Origin: Calditrichota bacterium | Lineage (GTDB): Bacteria; Electryoneota; RPQS01 | NCBI GenBank assembly: GCA_020637445.1 | Contig: JACJVZ010000001.1 | Location: 496,001-560,000 of the forward strand | Reading direction: 5' to 3' | DNA length: 64,000 nucleotides | Shown: positions 33,918 to 43,740 of the stretch, in pieces | Numbering within the stretch: position 1 is the stretch's first letter | Layout of the letters: every line of letters begins with the position of its first letter | Notes under the pieces: model-generated | What the model saw: the letters and a program-made list of their open reading frames with translations, nothing else | Told to the model about the DNA's origin: nothing | The model's database searches: none | Program-made: the position numbers and the translations under genes

Positions 33918-35996
33918 ATGGGAGGTAGAATCACGGTTTTTTGGGGTCTTTTGTGTTTAGTTGCAACTCTTAGTTTTGCTCAGCCTCCGGTGATTCAGGT
34001 AGATGAGACGATGAGCGACCGCGGCGAATTCTATCACGTGGTTATGGCTCAGCGTGACACCGTTGAACCCGGAGTCTATTTGACAGGCATCGGGCGCCAG
34101 CAGTTCTATCAGGCTTACGCCGTGAAAATGGACGAAAGCGGTGCTCCGACGTGGTCGCGGTTGTGGGGACAAACGTTGTTCATGTACGATTGCCTGTGGC
34201 GAAACGGCTCCGGTAGAATGGTCGGATATACAACCGAAAACAGCACGAACGATTACAAAGTCGTCTTGTTTAACGGCGCAGGCAGCTTGCAGGGACAGTG
34301 GGACTTCGGCGGCAATGCGCGCGCCGACCGTGCTTTTTCCTCGATGTACTACGACAGTGTCAACATGCTGATTGTCGGCATGGTGGATCCCGGCGATTCA
34401 AGTTTGACCGACGGCAGCTTGGTGCTTGTTGACGATCAAGGTTCTGTTGAGTGGTCAAGAACGTACCACGAATCCGCCGTGATCAGACGCGTGCAACGTG
34501 TCGATTCCGCCAATCTTATCCTGTTTGGAACCGCCGACAGCGCAGCCGGACGCAACAAAGATTTTTGGGTGGGCCATACTGATTCTGCCGGCACGCTCCT
34601 AAGTTCACATCGCTTCGGCGCGAGCAAAGCAGAGGAACTGTTTGATGCCGTGCGAGTGGACTCGAGTTTGACGCTTTTGTTGGGATCGACCCATTCATTC
34701 GGAGACAGCACAAAGACGAATATCTTCGTGCTCGCGACGAATGACAGCGGCGACAGCCTCTGGTCGGATGTTCTGGGTGGGCCGGAAAACGACGCCGGGC
34801 TTTGTATTCTGCCCGTCGCCGACCGGGACAGCGGTTTTGTAATCGGCGGATATTGGTCCGAACCGTTGTTGGGCACGCACAACGCGTTTCTGATGAAGTA
34901 CGACCAGAACTTTGACAGCCTCTGGACCATTTTGGAATATGACACGGTGAACTCAAGCGAGTTCCGCGACGTGGCGATTGATACGTTGTACCGCTATCAC
35001 GCAGTCGGAATTCGGCACACGGATTTCCCGCACGGATACTACGTGCGGACGGACGTGGATCCAAGAGCTCCGCTGCAGCACAATCCAGAGCCGTTTGACT
35101 TGATCAGCCCGGAAGACGGCGCCTTCTTTACAGTCGATACCATCCGCTTCAGGTGGGAATCGACCACGGACCCTGATCCGGGCGATCACATTGCCTATGC
35201 GCTGCTGTTTGACACGGACAGCTTGTTTGACGATCCTATTGCCATTGGGCCGCTGCAGGATACGACGTATCTGTTGACGACAACCGCGGATATTTACGAC
35301 CGCTATTGGCTTGTCGTGGCTCAAGATCAACACTCGAATCTGACCTACTGCTCGGAAGATTTTCGTCACGTTCGCAAGATTCATCCGGACTCGACTCGAG
35401 CCTTCAGCTTGTTGGAGCCGCCGAACGGAAGTCCGATTCCCATGCCGTCGTCTTTGTTCTCATGGGAACATGCGATTGACCCGGACAGCTTGGATGAACA
35501 GGTTTTCTATTGTTTGTTCTTCCAAGTTGGTGATTCGCTCTCACTGATTGACACTCTCTACGAGAATTTCGCCAACGTGAATTTTACTGATCACCCGTTC
35601 ATTCATCAAAGCGACACGGTCACTTGGTGGGTAGTCGCGAATAGCATGTATCCGCAAATGCAGCGTCATTCAAGTGAAACGTGGACATTTGTGAATTGGA
35701 ATGTGTCTGTAGACGACGGGAACTCGCTGCCAACCGAATTTGCGTTGGAGCCGCCGTACCCGAATCCGTTTAATGCCGCCGCGACTCTGGAATTTTCGTT
35801 GGTCCAGCCGGGCGACATCCGTTTGGAGATTTTTGACATTACCGGGCGCGTTGTGGCCACCCTTGCGCAAGGCGGCTACACAGTCGGCACTCACCGGGCG
35901 CACTGGAATGCGGAAAACACGGCTACCGGTTTGTACTTCGCGCGCTTGACTCAAGGTGTTCAAGTTTCCACACGGAAGCTGCTTTTGATAAAGTAA
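33918..35996 (+). CDS. Secreted propeller-like protein with T9SS type A sorting domain
   Basis: A 692-residue exported protein. The ATG follows GGGAGAGGG and opens a signal peptide ending SFAQ. Residues 30-370 are a repeated strand pattern (FDAVRVDSSLTLLLGSTHS, NDAGLCILPVADRDSGFVIGGYW), like beta-propeller repeats seen in secreted proteins. Ig-like segments with GAFFTVDTIRFRWEST and SPIPMPSSLFSWEH follow. The end is a clear T9SS type A domain: LEPPYPNPFNAAATLEFSL, VAT, HWNAENTATGLYFARL, KLLLIK. It should be secreted by T9SS and attached to or released from the surface. No enzyme motif seen. 31 nt separate it from the next T9SS-type gene. Confidence 0.8.
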   Translation: MGGRITVFWGLLCLVATLSFAQPPVIQVDETMSDRGEFYHVVMAQRDTVEPGVYLTGIGRQQFYQAYAVKMDESGAPTWSRLWGQTLFMYDCLWRNGSGRMVGYTTENSTNDYKVVLFNGAGSLQGQWDFGGNARADRAFSSMYYDSVNMLIVGMVDPGDSSLTDGSLVLVDDQGSVEWSRTYHESAVIRRVQRVDSANLILFGTADSAAGRNKDFWVGHTDSAGTLLSSHRFGASKAEELFDAVRVDSSLTLLLGSTHSFGDSTKTNIFVLATNDSGDSLWSDVLGGPENDAGLCILPVADRDSGFVIGGYWSEPLLGTHNAFLMKYDQNFDSLWTILEYDTVNSSEFRDVAIDTLYRYHAVGIRHTDFPHGYYVRTDVDPRAPLQHNPEPFDLISPEDGAFFTVDTIRFRWESTTDPDPGDHIAYALLFDTDSLFDDPIAIGPLQDTTYLLTTTADIYDRYWLVVAQDQHSNLTYCSEDFRHVRKIHPDSTRAFSLLEPPNGSPIPMPSSLFSWEHAIDPDSLDEQVFYCLFFQVGDSLSLIDTLYENFANVNFTDHPFIHQSDTVTWWVVANSMYPQMQRHSSETWTFVNWNVSVDDGNSLPTEFALEPPYPNPFNAAATLEFSLVQPGDIRLEIFDITGRVVATLAQGGYTVGTHRAHWNAENTATGLYFARLTQGVQVSTRKLLLIK

Positions 35997-36027
35997 GTTT
36001 GCCGTTTTCTCAGTAAGGAGAACGTGT

Positions 36028-38016
36028 TTGGTCCTGCAACTCTTGATCGGTTTACTGATTCTCCTGAGTGGAACGGAGGCTCTGCACGCGCAAAGTTTCA
36101 CGTCGCGAGTCGTGGCGCGCGACATGGGCGAAGCCTTAGACGTAAACGCACATGACTATGACGGCGACGGCGATATCGACTTGATGGTTTCGACGTGGTC
36201 GGCCGGAGGTGTTTACTACTACGAACACGGGCCGCTGGATACGCTTGTGCAGACGGAACTGTACGTCAGCAGCGGAGCGGGACGGTTGATCGACACAGGC
36301 GATTTTGACCACGACGGCGACTTGGATGTCGTTTTTGCATCATTCAGCGAAGACCGCTTGATCATGCTGACCAACGGTCCGGGCGAAACGCCAGCGCAGA
36401 GATTCAGTTTGAGATTTCTCTCGGAAGAAATGCACAAACCGTTCGCGGTACTTGCGGCGGATTTCTCGGGAGACCAACTGACGGACATCATAACGACTGA
36501 AGTTGAAAGCGCCTACGAAGCCATCCGGCTGTATGAGCAAATTGGCGGCGACCCCACCGAAATTTGGCGCAGTACGATTTCCGGCGCGCGCGATCCTTTG
36601 GGAGTCGCGACCGCAGACATCGACCATGACGGTATAGACGAAATCCTGGTCGCGGTTGCGGCTGAGGACGGCGGATTGTTCGTTATGCGGCGAACACAAA
36701 CCGGAGGCTATGCGATCAGCCAAGACATTCCCAATGTCTACTTGGTCGCCGTAGCTGCCGCGGATCTGGACGGGAACGGCGATTTGGATGTAGTCGGCTG
36801 TGATTTTTCAAACAGTCAAGTTCGCCGCTGGGAAAAAACTTCAAACGGCTGGACGTCGCGGCCGATGCCTGGCACGCTGATTCACCCCCGCGATGTAGTC
36901 GTTGCGGATTTTGATGCGGATGGTTTGTTGGATATTGCGGCCACGGGAGAAGGCACCGGAGCTTCCGGAGGCGGTGTCGCGTGGTGGCGGCAAACAACTG
37001 CGGGTACGTTTACCTTTCAAAGTTTGACGTCGACGTCGGGATTCTTTGGACTGGAAGCCGTCGACTATGACCGCGACGGAGATATTGACATTCTTGCCGC
37101 GAATTACCTACTTGAGCAGATCTTTTTGTTCGCCAATCAAATGGGTACGCCGACGCGTATCATTGGCAACGTGACAGGCGAACGCGGCGGCGAGCCGATT
37201 GAAGGTGCGGTAGTTACGGCAATCGAAACTGGTGTTTCTGCCATTGCTGACGCAAATGGGCGTTTCGAGCTGGGAATGATCGAAGGAACGTTTACTTTGC
37301 GGGCGCAGCATCCATGCTGGGACTCGACCTTTGTCACGGATGTGCTCACCGTCGAGAACGACACGACCTACGCGAACTTTGAAATGCGCAGACCGGTCAT
37401 GGACTTGCCGGTGACGTCGCTGAATCTATTCGTTCAGAATGGTCGGCTCTCGACGTACGATTTGTCAATCCAGAATACTGGAGACGCCACTCTAAGTCTT
37501 TCGGCGGAAGTTGAAATTGTCGCTCCCGTCAGTGGGTGGGCGTCGGTGTCTCCGTCCGGATTGACCGTCCCAGCGGGGCAGAATGGAATGTTGACGTTGT
37601 CGTTTACTCCCGACACGACCAACGACAACCAATACGACTATCTCGGAACACTGATGCTCCACACCAATTCATGTCCGGATACGGTGTTTGAAATGCCGTT
37701 GGTGCTCATCGTGTTGGATGCGCCGGAACGCAAGCAAGGCATATTGCCGACCAAAACCGGTCTTGCTCCGGCCTTTCCCAATCCATTCAATCCTTCAGTG
37801 ACGCTGCCCGCCGACATTGCGGCCGGACAAGAGTATAGCTTGCGGATCTACGATGTTTTGGGTCGTGAGGCAGCAGTACTTTTTGAAGGTCAACTTCATC
37901 CGGGCAGCTATGAGTTTAGTTGGAACGCCGCTCACATGGCCGCGGGCCGCTACGTTGCGGTGTTGCGCGCCGCGAGTGGAGCAAGTTGGGACACACCTTT
38001 GGTTTTGATCAAGTAA
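36028..38016 (+). CDS. Secreted FG-GAP/VCBS-repeat protein with T9SS sorting domain
   Basis: A 662-residue exported protein starting at TTG, 7 nt after AAGGAG; the signal peptide ends LHAQ. Residues 40-370 hold about six FG-GAP/VCBS calcium-binding repeats (DYDGDGDIDLMV, DFDHDGDLDVVF, DIDHDGIDEILV, DLDGNGDLDVVG, DFDADGLLDIAA, DYDRDGDIDILA), expected to fold as an integrin-alpha-like propeller. A carboxypeptidase-regulatory-like domain (about 375-455: GEPIEGAVVTAIETG, EGTFTLRAQHPCW) and an Ig-like domain follow. The end is a T9SS sorting domain (AFPNPFNPSVTLPAD ... HMAAGRYVAVLRA ... LVLIK). An adhesive or structural surface role is likely. It directly precedes pdxS by 24 nt. Confidence 0.82.
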   Translation: MVLQLLIGLLILLSGTEALHAQSFTSRVVARDMGEALDVNAHDYDGDGDIDLMVSTWSAGGVYYYEHGPLDTLVQTELYVSSGAGRLIDTGDFDHDGDLDVVFASFSEDRLIMLTNGPGETPAQRFSLRFLSEEMHKPFAVLAADFSGDQLTDIITTEVESAYEAIRLYEQIGGDPTEIWRSTISGARDPLGVATADIDHDGIDEILVAVAAEDGGLFVMRRTQTGGYAISQDIPNVYLVAVAAADLDGNGDLDVVGCDFSNSQVRRWEKTSNGWTSRPMPGTLIHPRDVVVADFDADGLLDIAATGEGTGASGGGVAWWRQTTAGTFTFQSLTSTSGFFGLEAVDYDRDGDIDILAANYLLEQIFLFANQMGTPTRIIGNVTGERGGEPIEGAVVTAIETGVSAIADANGRFELGMIEGTFTLRAQHPCWDSTFVTDVLTVENDTTYANFEMRRPVMDLPVTSLNLFVQNGRLSTYDLSIQNTGDATLSLSAEVEIVAPVSGWASVSPSGLTVPAGQNGMLTLSFTPDTTNDNQYDYLGTLMLHTNSCPDTVFEMPLVLIVLDAPERKQGILPTKTGLAPAFPNPFNPSVTLPADIAAGQEYSLRIYDVLGREAAVLFEGQLHPGSYEFSWNAAHMAAGRYVAVLRAASGASWDTPLVLIK

Positions 38017-38040
38017 CTTAGCGATAATGAGGCTACGAAG

Positions 38041-38925
38041 ATGAGTGCAACGGGGACATTTGCGACAAAAGTAGGTCTGGCTGAAATGCTCAAGGGCGGC
38101 GTGATCATGGACGTCACGAACGCCGAACAAGCGCGCATCGCCGAAAAAGCGGGTGCCTGCGCGGTGATGGCGCTTGAGCGTGTTCCGGCCGATATCAGAC
38201 GTGACGGCGGCGTGGCACGCATGTCCGACGTCGCCGTGATTCGCGAAATTCAAGACACAGTTTCTATTCCGGTGATGGCCAAGTGCCGTATCGGTCATTT
38301 TGCCGAAGCACAAGTGCTTCAAGCGCTCGAAATAGACTTCATCGATGAAAGCGAAGTTCTGACTCCGGCGGATGAGCAGTTCCACGTCGACAAACACAAG
38401 TTCAAGGCGCCGTTCGTTTGTGGTTGCCGGAACTTGGGCGAAGCACTGCGCAGAATCGCTGAAGGTGCGGCGATGATTCGCACCAAAGGCGAAGCGGGCA
38501 CGGGCAATATTGTCGAGGCCGTGCGCCACATGCGCTCGGTGATGAATGACATTCGCAAAGTGAAACTGATGGGCGACGAAGAGCTTGTGAATTTCGGCAA
38601 AGAGATCGGTGCGCCGTTCGAGCTGTTGAAGCAAGTGCGCGAGTTGGGCAAACTGCCCGTGCCGAATTTCGCGGCAGGCGGAATTGCGACTCCGGCGGAC
38701 GCATCGCTGATGTTGCAGCTTGGCGCGGAAGCGGTGTTTGTAGGTTCGGGAATTTTCAAGAGCGACGATCCGGCGGCTCGCGCGGAGGCGATTGTTTTGG
38801 CGACGACCCATTACATGGACCCGGAAGTTTTGGTTCGCGTGTCGACGGGATTGCGCGGCGCGATGAGCGGGCTCGACGTGCGCTCGATGGACGAGTCGGA
38901 ATTGCTCTCTACACGCGGATGGTAG
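38041..38925 (+). CDS. pdxS: Pyridoxal 5'-phosphate synthase subunit PdxS
   Basis: Synthase subunit of the DXP-independent vitamin B6 pathway; with PdxT it makes PLP from ribose 5-phosphate, glyceraldehyde 3-phosphate and glutamine-derived ammonia. 294 residues, the usual length. The highly conserved blocks GGVIMDVTNAEQARIAEKAG, LERVPADIRRDGGVARMSD, PVMAKCRIGHFAEAQ (catalytic-site Lys) and NFAAGGIATPADAS are present. It sits downstream of two T9SS-type genes and overlaps no gene; pdxT begins 11 nt after it. Confidence 0.97.
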   Translation: MSATGTFATKVGLAEMLKGGVIMDVTNAEQARIAEKAGACAVMALERVPADIRRDGGVARMSDVAVIREIQDTVSIPVMAKCRIGHFAEAQVLQALEIDFIDESEVLTPADEQFHVDKHKFKAPFVCGCRNLGEALRRIAEGAAMIRTKGEAGTGNIVEAVRHMRSVMNDIRKVKLMGDEELVNFGKEIGAPFELLKQVRELGKLPVPNFAAGGIATPADASLMLQLGAEAVFVGSGIFKSDDPAARAEAIVLATTHYMDPEVLVRVSTGLRGAMSGLDVRSMDESELLSTRGW

Positions 38926-38936
38926 AAGGGCTTGTG

Positions 38937-39548
38937 ATGGCGCGGGTGGGCGTGCTGGCTTTGCAGGGCGATTTCCCGATGCACGAGAAGCGGCTTAAGA
39001 ATCTAAGCTGTGACGTTGTGCAGGTGAGAACTCCGCGCGACTTAGACGGCTTGGATGCTCTGATTTGGCCCGGAGGCGAGAGCACGACCATGACGCGTGT
39101 GATGAGCGAAGAGTTGCGCGCGGCATTGACGGAGTTTTGCTCGACTCATCCTGTGTGGGGAACGTGCGCGGGCATGATCATGCTTTCGCATACTGATCCC
39201 GATCCGCGTGTGCAAACTCTGGGACTGGCGGACGTGCACGTTAACCGCAACGGCTGGGGGCGGCAGGTGCACTCTTTTGAAGCCGAACTCAGAGTGTGCG
39301 CCGAATTGGAAGAAGCAAGGCCCGCTGTTGGACTGTTCATTCGAGCACCGCGCGTGATGCGGACGGGGAAGGGTGTGCGCGTGTTGGCGCGGTATCGAGA
39401 CGAACCGGTTGCGCTGGAGCAGGGAAATATTTTGTTAACGACATTTCATCCGGAACTGACGGAGGACGACCGGTTTCACAGGTTGTTTCTGTCGAGGATT
39501 TTGGAAACTCACAAGAATCGCATCGAAAGCACGGGAGACCGAACTTGA
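38937..39548 (+). CDS. pdxT: Pyridoxal 5'-phosphate synthase glutaminase subunit PdxT
   Basis: Class I glutamine amidotransferase delivering ammonia to PdxS. 203 residues from ATG 38937, which follows AGAAGGG; an earlier ATG at 38919 would overlap pdxS. The oxyanion loop GGESTT, nucleophile Cys in GTCAGMI and the His-Glu pair in TTFHPEL are present. A middle stretch (LGLADVHVNRNGWGRQVHSFE) fits PdxT. The stop overlaps the next start as TTGA, coupling it to a lipoprotein gene that is not part of the B6 pathway. Confidence 0.94.
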   Translation: MARVGVLALQGDFPMHEKRLKNLSCDVVQVRTPRDLDGLDALIWPGGESTTMTRVMSEELRAALTEFCSTHPVWGTCAGMIMLSHTDPDPRVQTLGLADVHVNRNGWGRQVHSFEAELRVCAELEEARPAVGLFIRAPRVMRTGKGVRVLARYRDEPVALEQGNILLTTFHPELTEDDRFHRLFLSRILETHKNRIESTGDRT

Positions 39549-40576
39549 ACTCTCATCGATTTATTCGCGCGTTGATCGGCGCGCTGGTTATTGTCGCGGC
39601 CATCTCCGCCGTCAGTTGCGACGAACGCAATACGGCGGACATTCCGCCGGTGGTGTATTCGCTGAAACAGAATATTTTGACAAATGGGTCGGCACAATAC
39701 GTAGATTTGCAAGACTATCTGCTCGGGGTCGCGGCGGCCTCGTCCGGTACATATGTTTATGATATTAGTCAATTGGATAGCCCGGTAGAGCTGTTTCACC
39801 GTGAGCTGGCCGAGCCTTTGTATGCAACAGGAGTTGCGGTTGACCTTGTAAATCGCATTGTATTTACATCCGCGGACGGGTCTTCGATTGGCGACAGATT
39901 TCCTCTGGACTTTATTGATACTGGCGAAAGAATCGGTAGCGCCCTTGTTGATGGCCCAATCGTTGACATGGAATTCGTCAGCACAACTGAACGATTTAAC
40001 CTGTGGACGGTGGACAATTCGAGCGGAGATGGCCTATCTGTATCGTCCTATTGCTACGATACGGACCTCATGGACTTCTTGCCAAACTGCATTCAAGATA
40101 GATTTGGATACGAACACTTTAGCTCTCGGATGCGGGGGATGGGCAGAAAAGGTGAGTTGTTTGCTCTCGCCCTTAATGATTATAGAGTAAGATTGCACGA
40201 TTCAAACGACGCGGCGTCGCTTTCCGAAGTTGAAACACCGGGAGATCCTTACGATTGTGCTTGGGTTGGTGACTTCGTACTCGTTGCCGATAATTTCTTC
40301 ATAACAATAATAAATGCCGCGAACATAGACAGCCCTATGGTTGTCTCGACCTACGTCATTCCGGGCGCAGATCGGTTGCAGAAGATTGTTGTGGATGGGA
40401 ACTTTGCTGTTTTGCTGGATGACTCGGACGGCCTTTACATTGTTGATGTAACCGATCCGATGAAACCGGAACTTGTACAATCGATCAGCTTGCCCGAGCC
40501 GACTTGCGTTTCAGCCTACAACGGCACTATGGTCGCCTCCGACGAGCAGCTTGGTGTGTTGATCTATCAGAGATAA
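39545..40576 (+). CDS. Lipoprotein with LVIVD-like propeller repeats
   Basis: A 343-residue predicted lipoprotein. It starts at the TTG overlapping the pdxT stop (TTGA), 8 nt after GGGAG, and has a lipobox (SAVSCDE); the longer frame lies inside pdxT. The mature part contains strand repeats of the LVIVD type, as in DYLLGVAAASSGTYVYDIS, DFVLVADNFFITIINAANID and GNFAVLLDDSDGLYIVDVTDPMKPE, expected to fold as a beta-propeller at the cell surface or in the periplasm. It closes the operon before a strong terminator. Specific function unknown. Confidence 0.75.
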   Translation: MNSHRFIRALIGALVIVAAISAVSCDERNTADIPPVVYSLKQNILTNGSAQYVDLQDYLLGVAAASSGTYVYDISQLDSPVELFHRELAEPLYATGVAVDLVNRIVFTSADGSSIGDRFPLDFIDTGERIGSALVDGPIVDMEFVSTTERFNLWTVDNSSGDGLSVSSYCYDTDLMDFLPNCIQDRFGYEHFSSRMRGMGRKGELFALALNDYRVRLHDSNDAASLSEVETPGDPYDCAWVGDFVLVADNFFITIINAANIDSPMVVSTYVIPGADRLQKIVVDGNFAVLLDDSDGLYIVDVTDPMKPELVQSISLPEPTCVSAYNGTMVASDEQLGVLIYQR

Positions 40577-40597
40577 TCACAAGAAACTTGTGAATGA

Positions 40598-40626
40598 AAA
40601 AAGCCCCGGAATTTCCGGGGCTTTTT
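40598..40626. terminator. Bidirectional terminator between the pdx operon and engB
   Basis: AAAAAGCCCCGG / CCGGGGCTTTTT with a 5-nt loop, and AATGA/TCATT flanks extend the symmetry. It ends the plus-strand pdx operon and the minus-strand engB transcript. Confidence 0.93.
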
Positions 40627-40645
40627 CATTTGTAGTGCATTGAAC

Positions 40646-41245
40646 CTATTTGACGTGTTCGTAGATTACGTTCCACATTTCTTCGCGGCCTTCGTGTTTT
40701 GCGCTCGAATAGGGAACTACAGCGGACGCGCCGAGTGAAAGCGCAGGTCCGCGGATGCTGGTCAGCGCTTTGTCGCGTTCTTGCCTGTTCAGCTTGTCAA
40801 TCTTTGTGGCGACAACAATGAAATTGCGGCGGTAGAATTGAAGCGCCTGAATCATTTGCATGTCAAGGTCCGTCAGCCCGCGTCGTGAATCTGCAATCAA
40901 AACAACCAAGTTCAGTCGCGGCGATTCCGCGAGATAATCTTCAAGAAATCCCGACCACTCTTCCTGCAATGACTTTGAGACCTTTGCATAGCCGTACCCC
41001 GGCAAGTCAACGAAATAGCAAAGCGACCCGCCGATCTTAAAATAGTTGAGAAGCCGCGTTTTGCCCGGCGTCGCCGAAGCCAGCGCAAGTCCTTTGCGAT
41101 TCAGGAGCGAATTGATCAGCGACGACTTCCCCACGTTGCTGCGGCCCACAAATGCAATTTCAGGCAATGCCGGCTTGGGTGCTTGGGCAAGATCCGTGCA
41201 GGACTTGACGAACTCTGCTTGCGGAATGGTTTTGACGGATGGCAC
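40646..41245 (-). CDS. engB: Ribosome biogenesis GTPase EngB (YsxC)
   Basis: A 199-residue GTPase required for large-subunit assembly. G1 GRSNVGKSSL, G2/G3 DLPGYGYAKV and G4 TKIDK motifs are intact. The GTG start lies 3 nt after the lon stop without a strong ribosome site, so translation may depend on lon. Bidirectional terminator at the 3' end. Confidence 0.93.
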   Translation of the reverse strand: MPSVKTIPQAEFVKSCTDLAQAPKPALPEIAFVGRSNVGKSSLINSLLNRKGLALASATPGKTRLLNYFKIGGSLCYFVDLPGYGYAKVSKSLQEEWSGFLEDYLAESPRLNLVVLIADSRRGLTDLDMQMIQALQFYRRNFIVVATKIDKLNRQERDKALTSIRGPALSLGASAVVPYSSAKHEGREEMWNVIYEHVK

Positions 41246-41248
41246 GGT

Positions 41249-43636
41249 TTAGTGTGATGATGTATCTCGAGCGGACGTCGCCGCAACGGCCCGCGAGCGC
41301 TTCTTCACCGGGAACAATTCGCGCCAAACGTCCGTGATGTTTTCCGCGAAGATGACGTCCATGCCGTCGCGCAGCGGTTCGTCGAGTTCTTTCCAATCCG
41401 GTTCGTTCTCAGCGGGAACGATCAGTTTGCGAATGCCAGCGCGTTTGGCGGCCATGGTTTTCTCGGCAAGTCCTCCGATTGGCAGAACGTACCCTCGCAA
41501 CGTTATCTCTCCGGTCATGGCGATGTCCGCGGGAACCGGCGCCGACGTCAGGGCAGAAAGTAATGCCGTCGCGAGTGTGATGCCCGCCGAAGGTCCGTCT
41601 TTCGGCGTCGCCGCTTCGGGAATATGGAAGTGCACGTCGAGCTTTTGTACGAAATCCGCTTGCACACCCCAATCGCTGCCGTGTGCGCGAATAAATGACA
41701 TCGCGGCATGCGCGGACTCTTTCATGACGTCGCCGAGTCGGCCCGTGAGCTGTATCGCCCCTTTGCCTTTCATCACACTCGCCTGAATATTGAGAATTTC
41801 ACCGCCTTGCGACGTCCAAGCAAGACCGACGGCGGTTCCAATCCGATCACCCTTGTCAATCTGATTGTCCTTGTAGGGCGGCGCCCCCAAAAGTTTGTCG
41901 AGTTTGTCGGTCGAAACCACCACTGTATTGCCAACTTCGCGCGCGTTTTCCCGTGCGACCTTTCGGCAAACACGCGCCATAAGACGCTCAAGTTCACGCA
42001 CGCCCGATTCGCGAGTATAGGAAGAAACTATTTTGTCCATCGCCGCCGGATCAATACTCAGTTCCGCTTCCCTCAGTCCGTGGTCGCGGATTTGCTTGGG
42101 CAGCAAAAACTCGTTTGCGATGTGCAGCTTCTCGTGGTGGAGGTAGCCATGCAGATCAATAATTTCCATACGATCCTGCAACGGCAGCGGAATATCATGT
42201 TGAATGTTCGCCGTCGTGATGAACAGAATTTGCGATAAGTCAAAATCAACTTCGAGATAGTGATCCGAAAACGTCGAGTTCTGTTCGGGATCAAGAACTT
42301 CGAGCAGGGCGGAGGACGGATCGCCGCGAAAATCCGACGACATCTTATCCACTTCGTCAAGCAGGAAGATCGGGTTCATCGATCCGGCGCGCTTCATGCC
42401 TTGAATAATTCGTCCCGGCATCGAGCCAATGTATGTTCTGCGGTGGCCGCGAATTTCAGCTTCGTCGCGCACTCCGCCAAGTGAAATGCGCACAAAATTT
42501 CGTCCCATCGCCCGTGCAATCGACCTTCCCAACGACGTCTTGCCGACTCCCGGAGGACCGACCAAACAGAGAATCGGCCCGCGAATCTTTTCGACTCTCG
42601 CAAGTACGGCAAGATGCTCGAGAATTCTTTCCTTGGGTTTGCGCAGACCGAAGTGGTCTTCGTCGAGAATACGCTGTGCTTCCGCCAAGTCCAGCCTGTC
42701 GGTCGTCGTCACACCCCACGGCATTGCAAACAGCCAGTCAAGATAGTTCTTGATGACCGTCGCTTCCGGCGACATCATCGGCATACTTTTGAGCTTGTCC
42801 ATCTCCTCTTCGGCACGCTGTCGAACTTCTTTTGGCATTCGCAGCTTACGCATTTTCTTCTTGTACGCGATGACGTCGGAAAACTCCTCGTCGCTTTCTT
42901 CTCCGAGCTCTTTCTTGATGATGCGCATTTGTTCTTGCAGAAAGAAGTTGCGCTGAGTCTTGGAAATCTTCTCGCGCACTTGCCCTTCGATATTGCGCTC
43001 GATCTTCAGAATCTCAATTTCTTCGTCGAGGGTGCGGTTGATGATCTGGTACTGCTCGGGAACGTACGATTGCTCGAGAATGTCCTGTTTGCGAACGGCC
43101 ACCATTGGCAAATGCGCGGCGATGAAATCCGCGACGGCCACGGGTTCATTGAGGTTGTTCAATGTCAGGAGAATTTCGTCGGGCAGTTGACGGTTCAGAC
43201 TCACGTAGTCACGGAACCCGCGCAGCGCGACCTTCATATGCGCGCGCGCTTCGGCACCGTCGGCGCCTCGTATCTCCATCGGTTCGATCGACGCATACAA
43301 ACAATCGTCCTCCGGCGACCACGACGAGATCTTCGCGCGGCGCACTCCTTCGACGAGTACCTTCACGAGTCCGTTTGGAAGTTTTAGGGTCTGCAGCACG
43401 TTTGCGACGACGCCGATTTCGAACAGATCTGCGGGAGTGACTTCTTCCGTTCCGGGGTCACGCTGAGTTACCAACAAGATGCGCCGCTCGTTGAGCATGG
43501 CTTTTTCTATGGCAACCAGCGTCGCGGCGCGGCCAATCAGCAGCGGAAAAATCATAGAGGGAAAAACAACCACATCGCGCAGAGGAAGGACGGGCAGGAG
43601 TTCGGGATCGCGGGTCTCGAGGGTTTCGAAAGACAT
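41249..43636 (-). CDS. lon: ATP-dependent Lon protease
   Basis: A 795-residue AAA+ serine protease that degrades damaged and regulatory proteins in the cytoplasm. The N-terminal LON substrate-binding domain (about 12-210) is followed by the AAA+ module (Walker A GPPGVGKTSLG, Walker B FLLDEVDKM) and the protease domain with catalytic Ser in KDGPSAGITLA and Lys in LAEKTMAAKRAG. A terminator sits between it and rpoN. A weak -10-like TATCTT lies at about 43705 on the minus strand, but its -35 is poor. Confidence 0.96.
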   Translation of the reverse strand: MSFETLETRDPELLPVLPLRDVVVFPSMIFPLLIGRAATLVAIEKAMLNERRILLVTQRDPGTEEVTPADLFEIGVVANVLQTLKLPNGLVKVLVEGVRRAKISSWSPEDDCLYASIEPMEIRGADGAEARAHMKVALRGFRDYVSLNRQLPDEILLTLNNLNEPVAVADFIAAHLPMVAVRKQDILEQSYVPEQYQIINRTLDEEIEILKIERNIEGQVREKISKTQRNFFLQEQMRIIKKELGEESDEEFSDVIAYKKKMRKLRMPKEVRQRAEEEMDKLKSMPMMSPEATVIKNYLDWLFAMPWGVTTTDRLDLAEAQRILDEDHFGLRKPKERILEHLAVLARVEKIRGPILCLVGPPGVGKTSLGRSIARAMGRNFVRISLGGVRDEAEIRGHRRTYIGSMPGRIIQGMKRAGSMNPIFLLDEVDKMSSDFRGDPSSALLEVLDPEQNSTFSDHYLEVDFDLSQILFITTANIQHDIPLPLQDRMEIIDLHGYLHHEKLHIANEFLLPKQIRDHGLREAELSIDPAAMDKIVSSYTRESGVRELERLMARVCRKVARENAREVGNTVVVSTDKLDKLLGAPPYKDNQIDKGDRIGTAVGLAWTSQGGEILNIQASVMKGKGAIQLTGRLGDVMKESAHAAMSFIRAHGSDWGVQADFVQKLDVHFHIPEAATPKDGPSAGITLATALLSALTSAPVPADIAMTGEITLRGYVLPIGGLAEKTMAAKRAGIRKLIVPAENEPDWKELDEPLRDGMDVIFAENITDVWRELFPVKKRSRAVAATSARDTSSH

Positions 43637-43671
43637 GTAAAATCAGGGAATATTGTGAAGAAAAAAAACAA

Positions 43672-43697
43672 ACCGGCTGGATATTACACCAGCCGGT
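43672..43697 (-). terminator. Terminator downstream of rpoN
   Basis: ACCGGCTGG / CCAGCCGGT with an 8-nt loop; on the minus strand TTGTTTTTTTT follows. It separates rpoN from lon. Confidence 0.85.
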
Positions 43698-43740
43698 CGG
43701 AAAGATACGAAAATTCAGGCAGAAATGCTAAGGGTCGGAC

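Noticed and set aside
43700..43711. Promoter of lon at the TATCTT motif
   Set aside because: The region 17 nt upstream (TAGCAT) is a poor -35 and the site overlaps the rpoN terminator; not supported.
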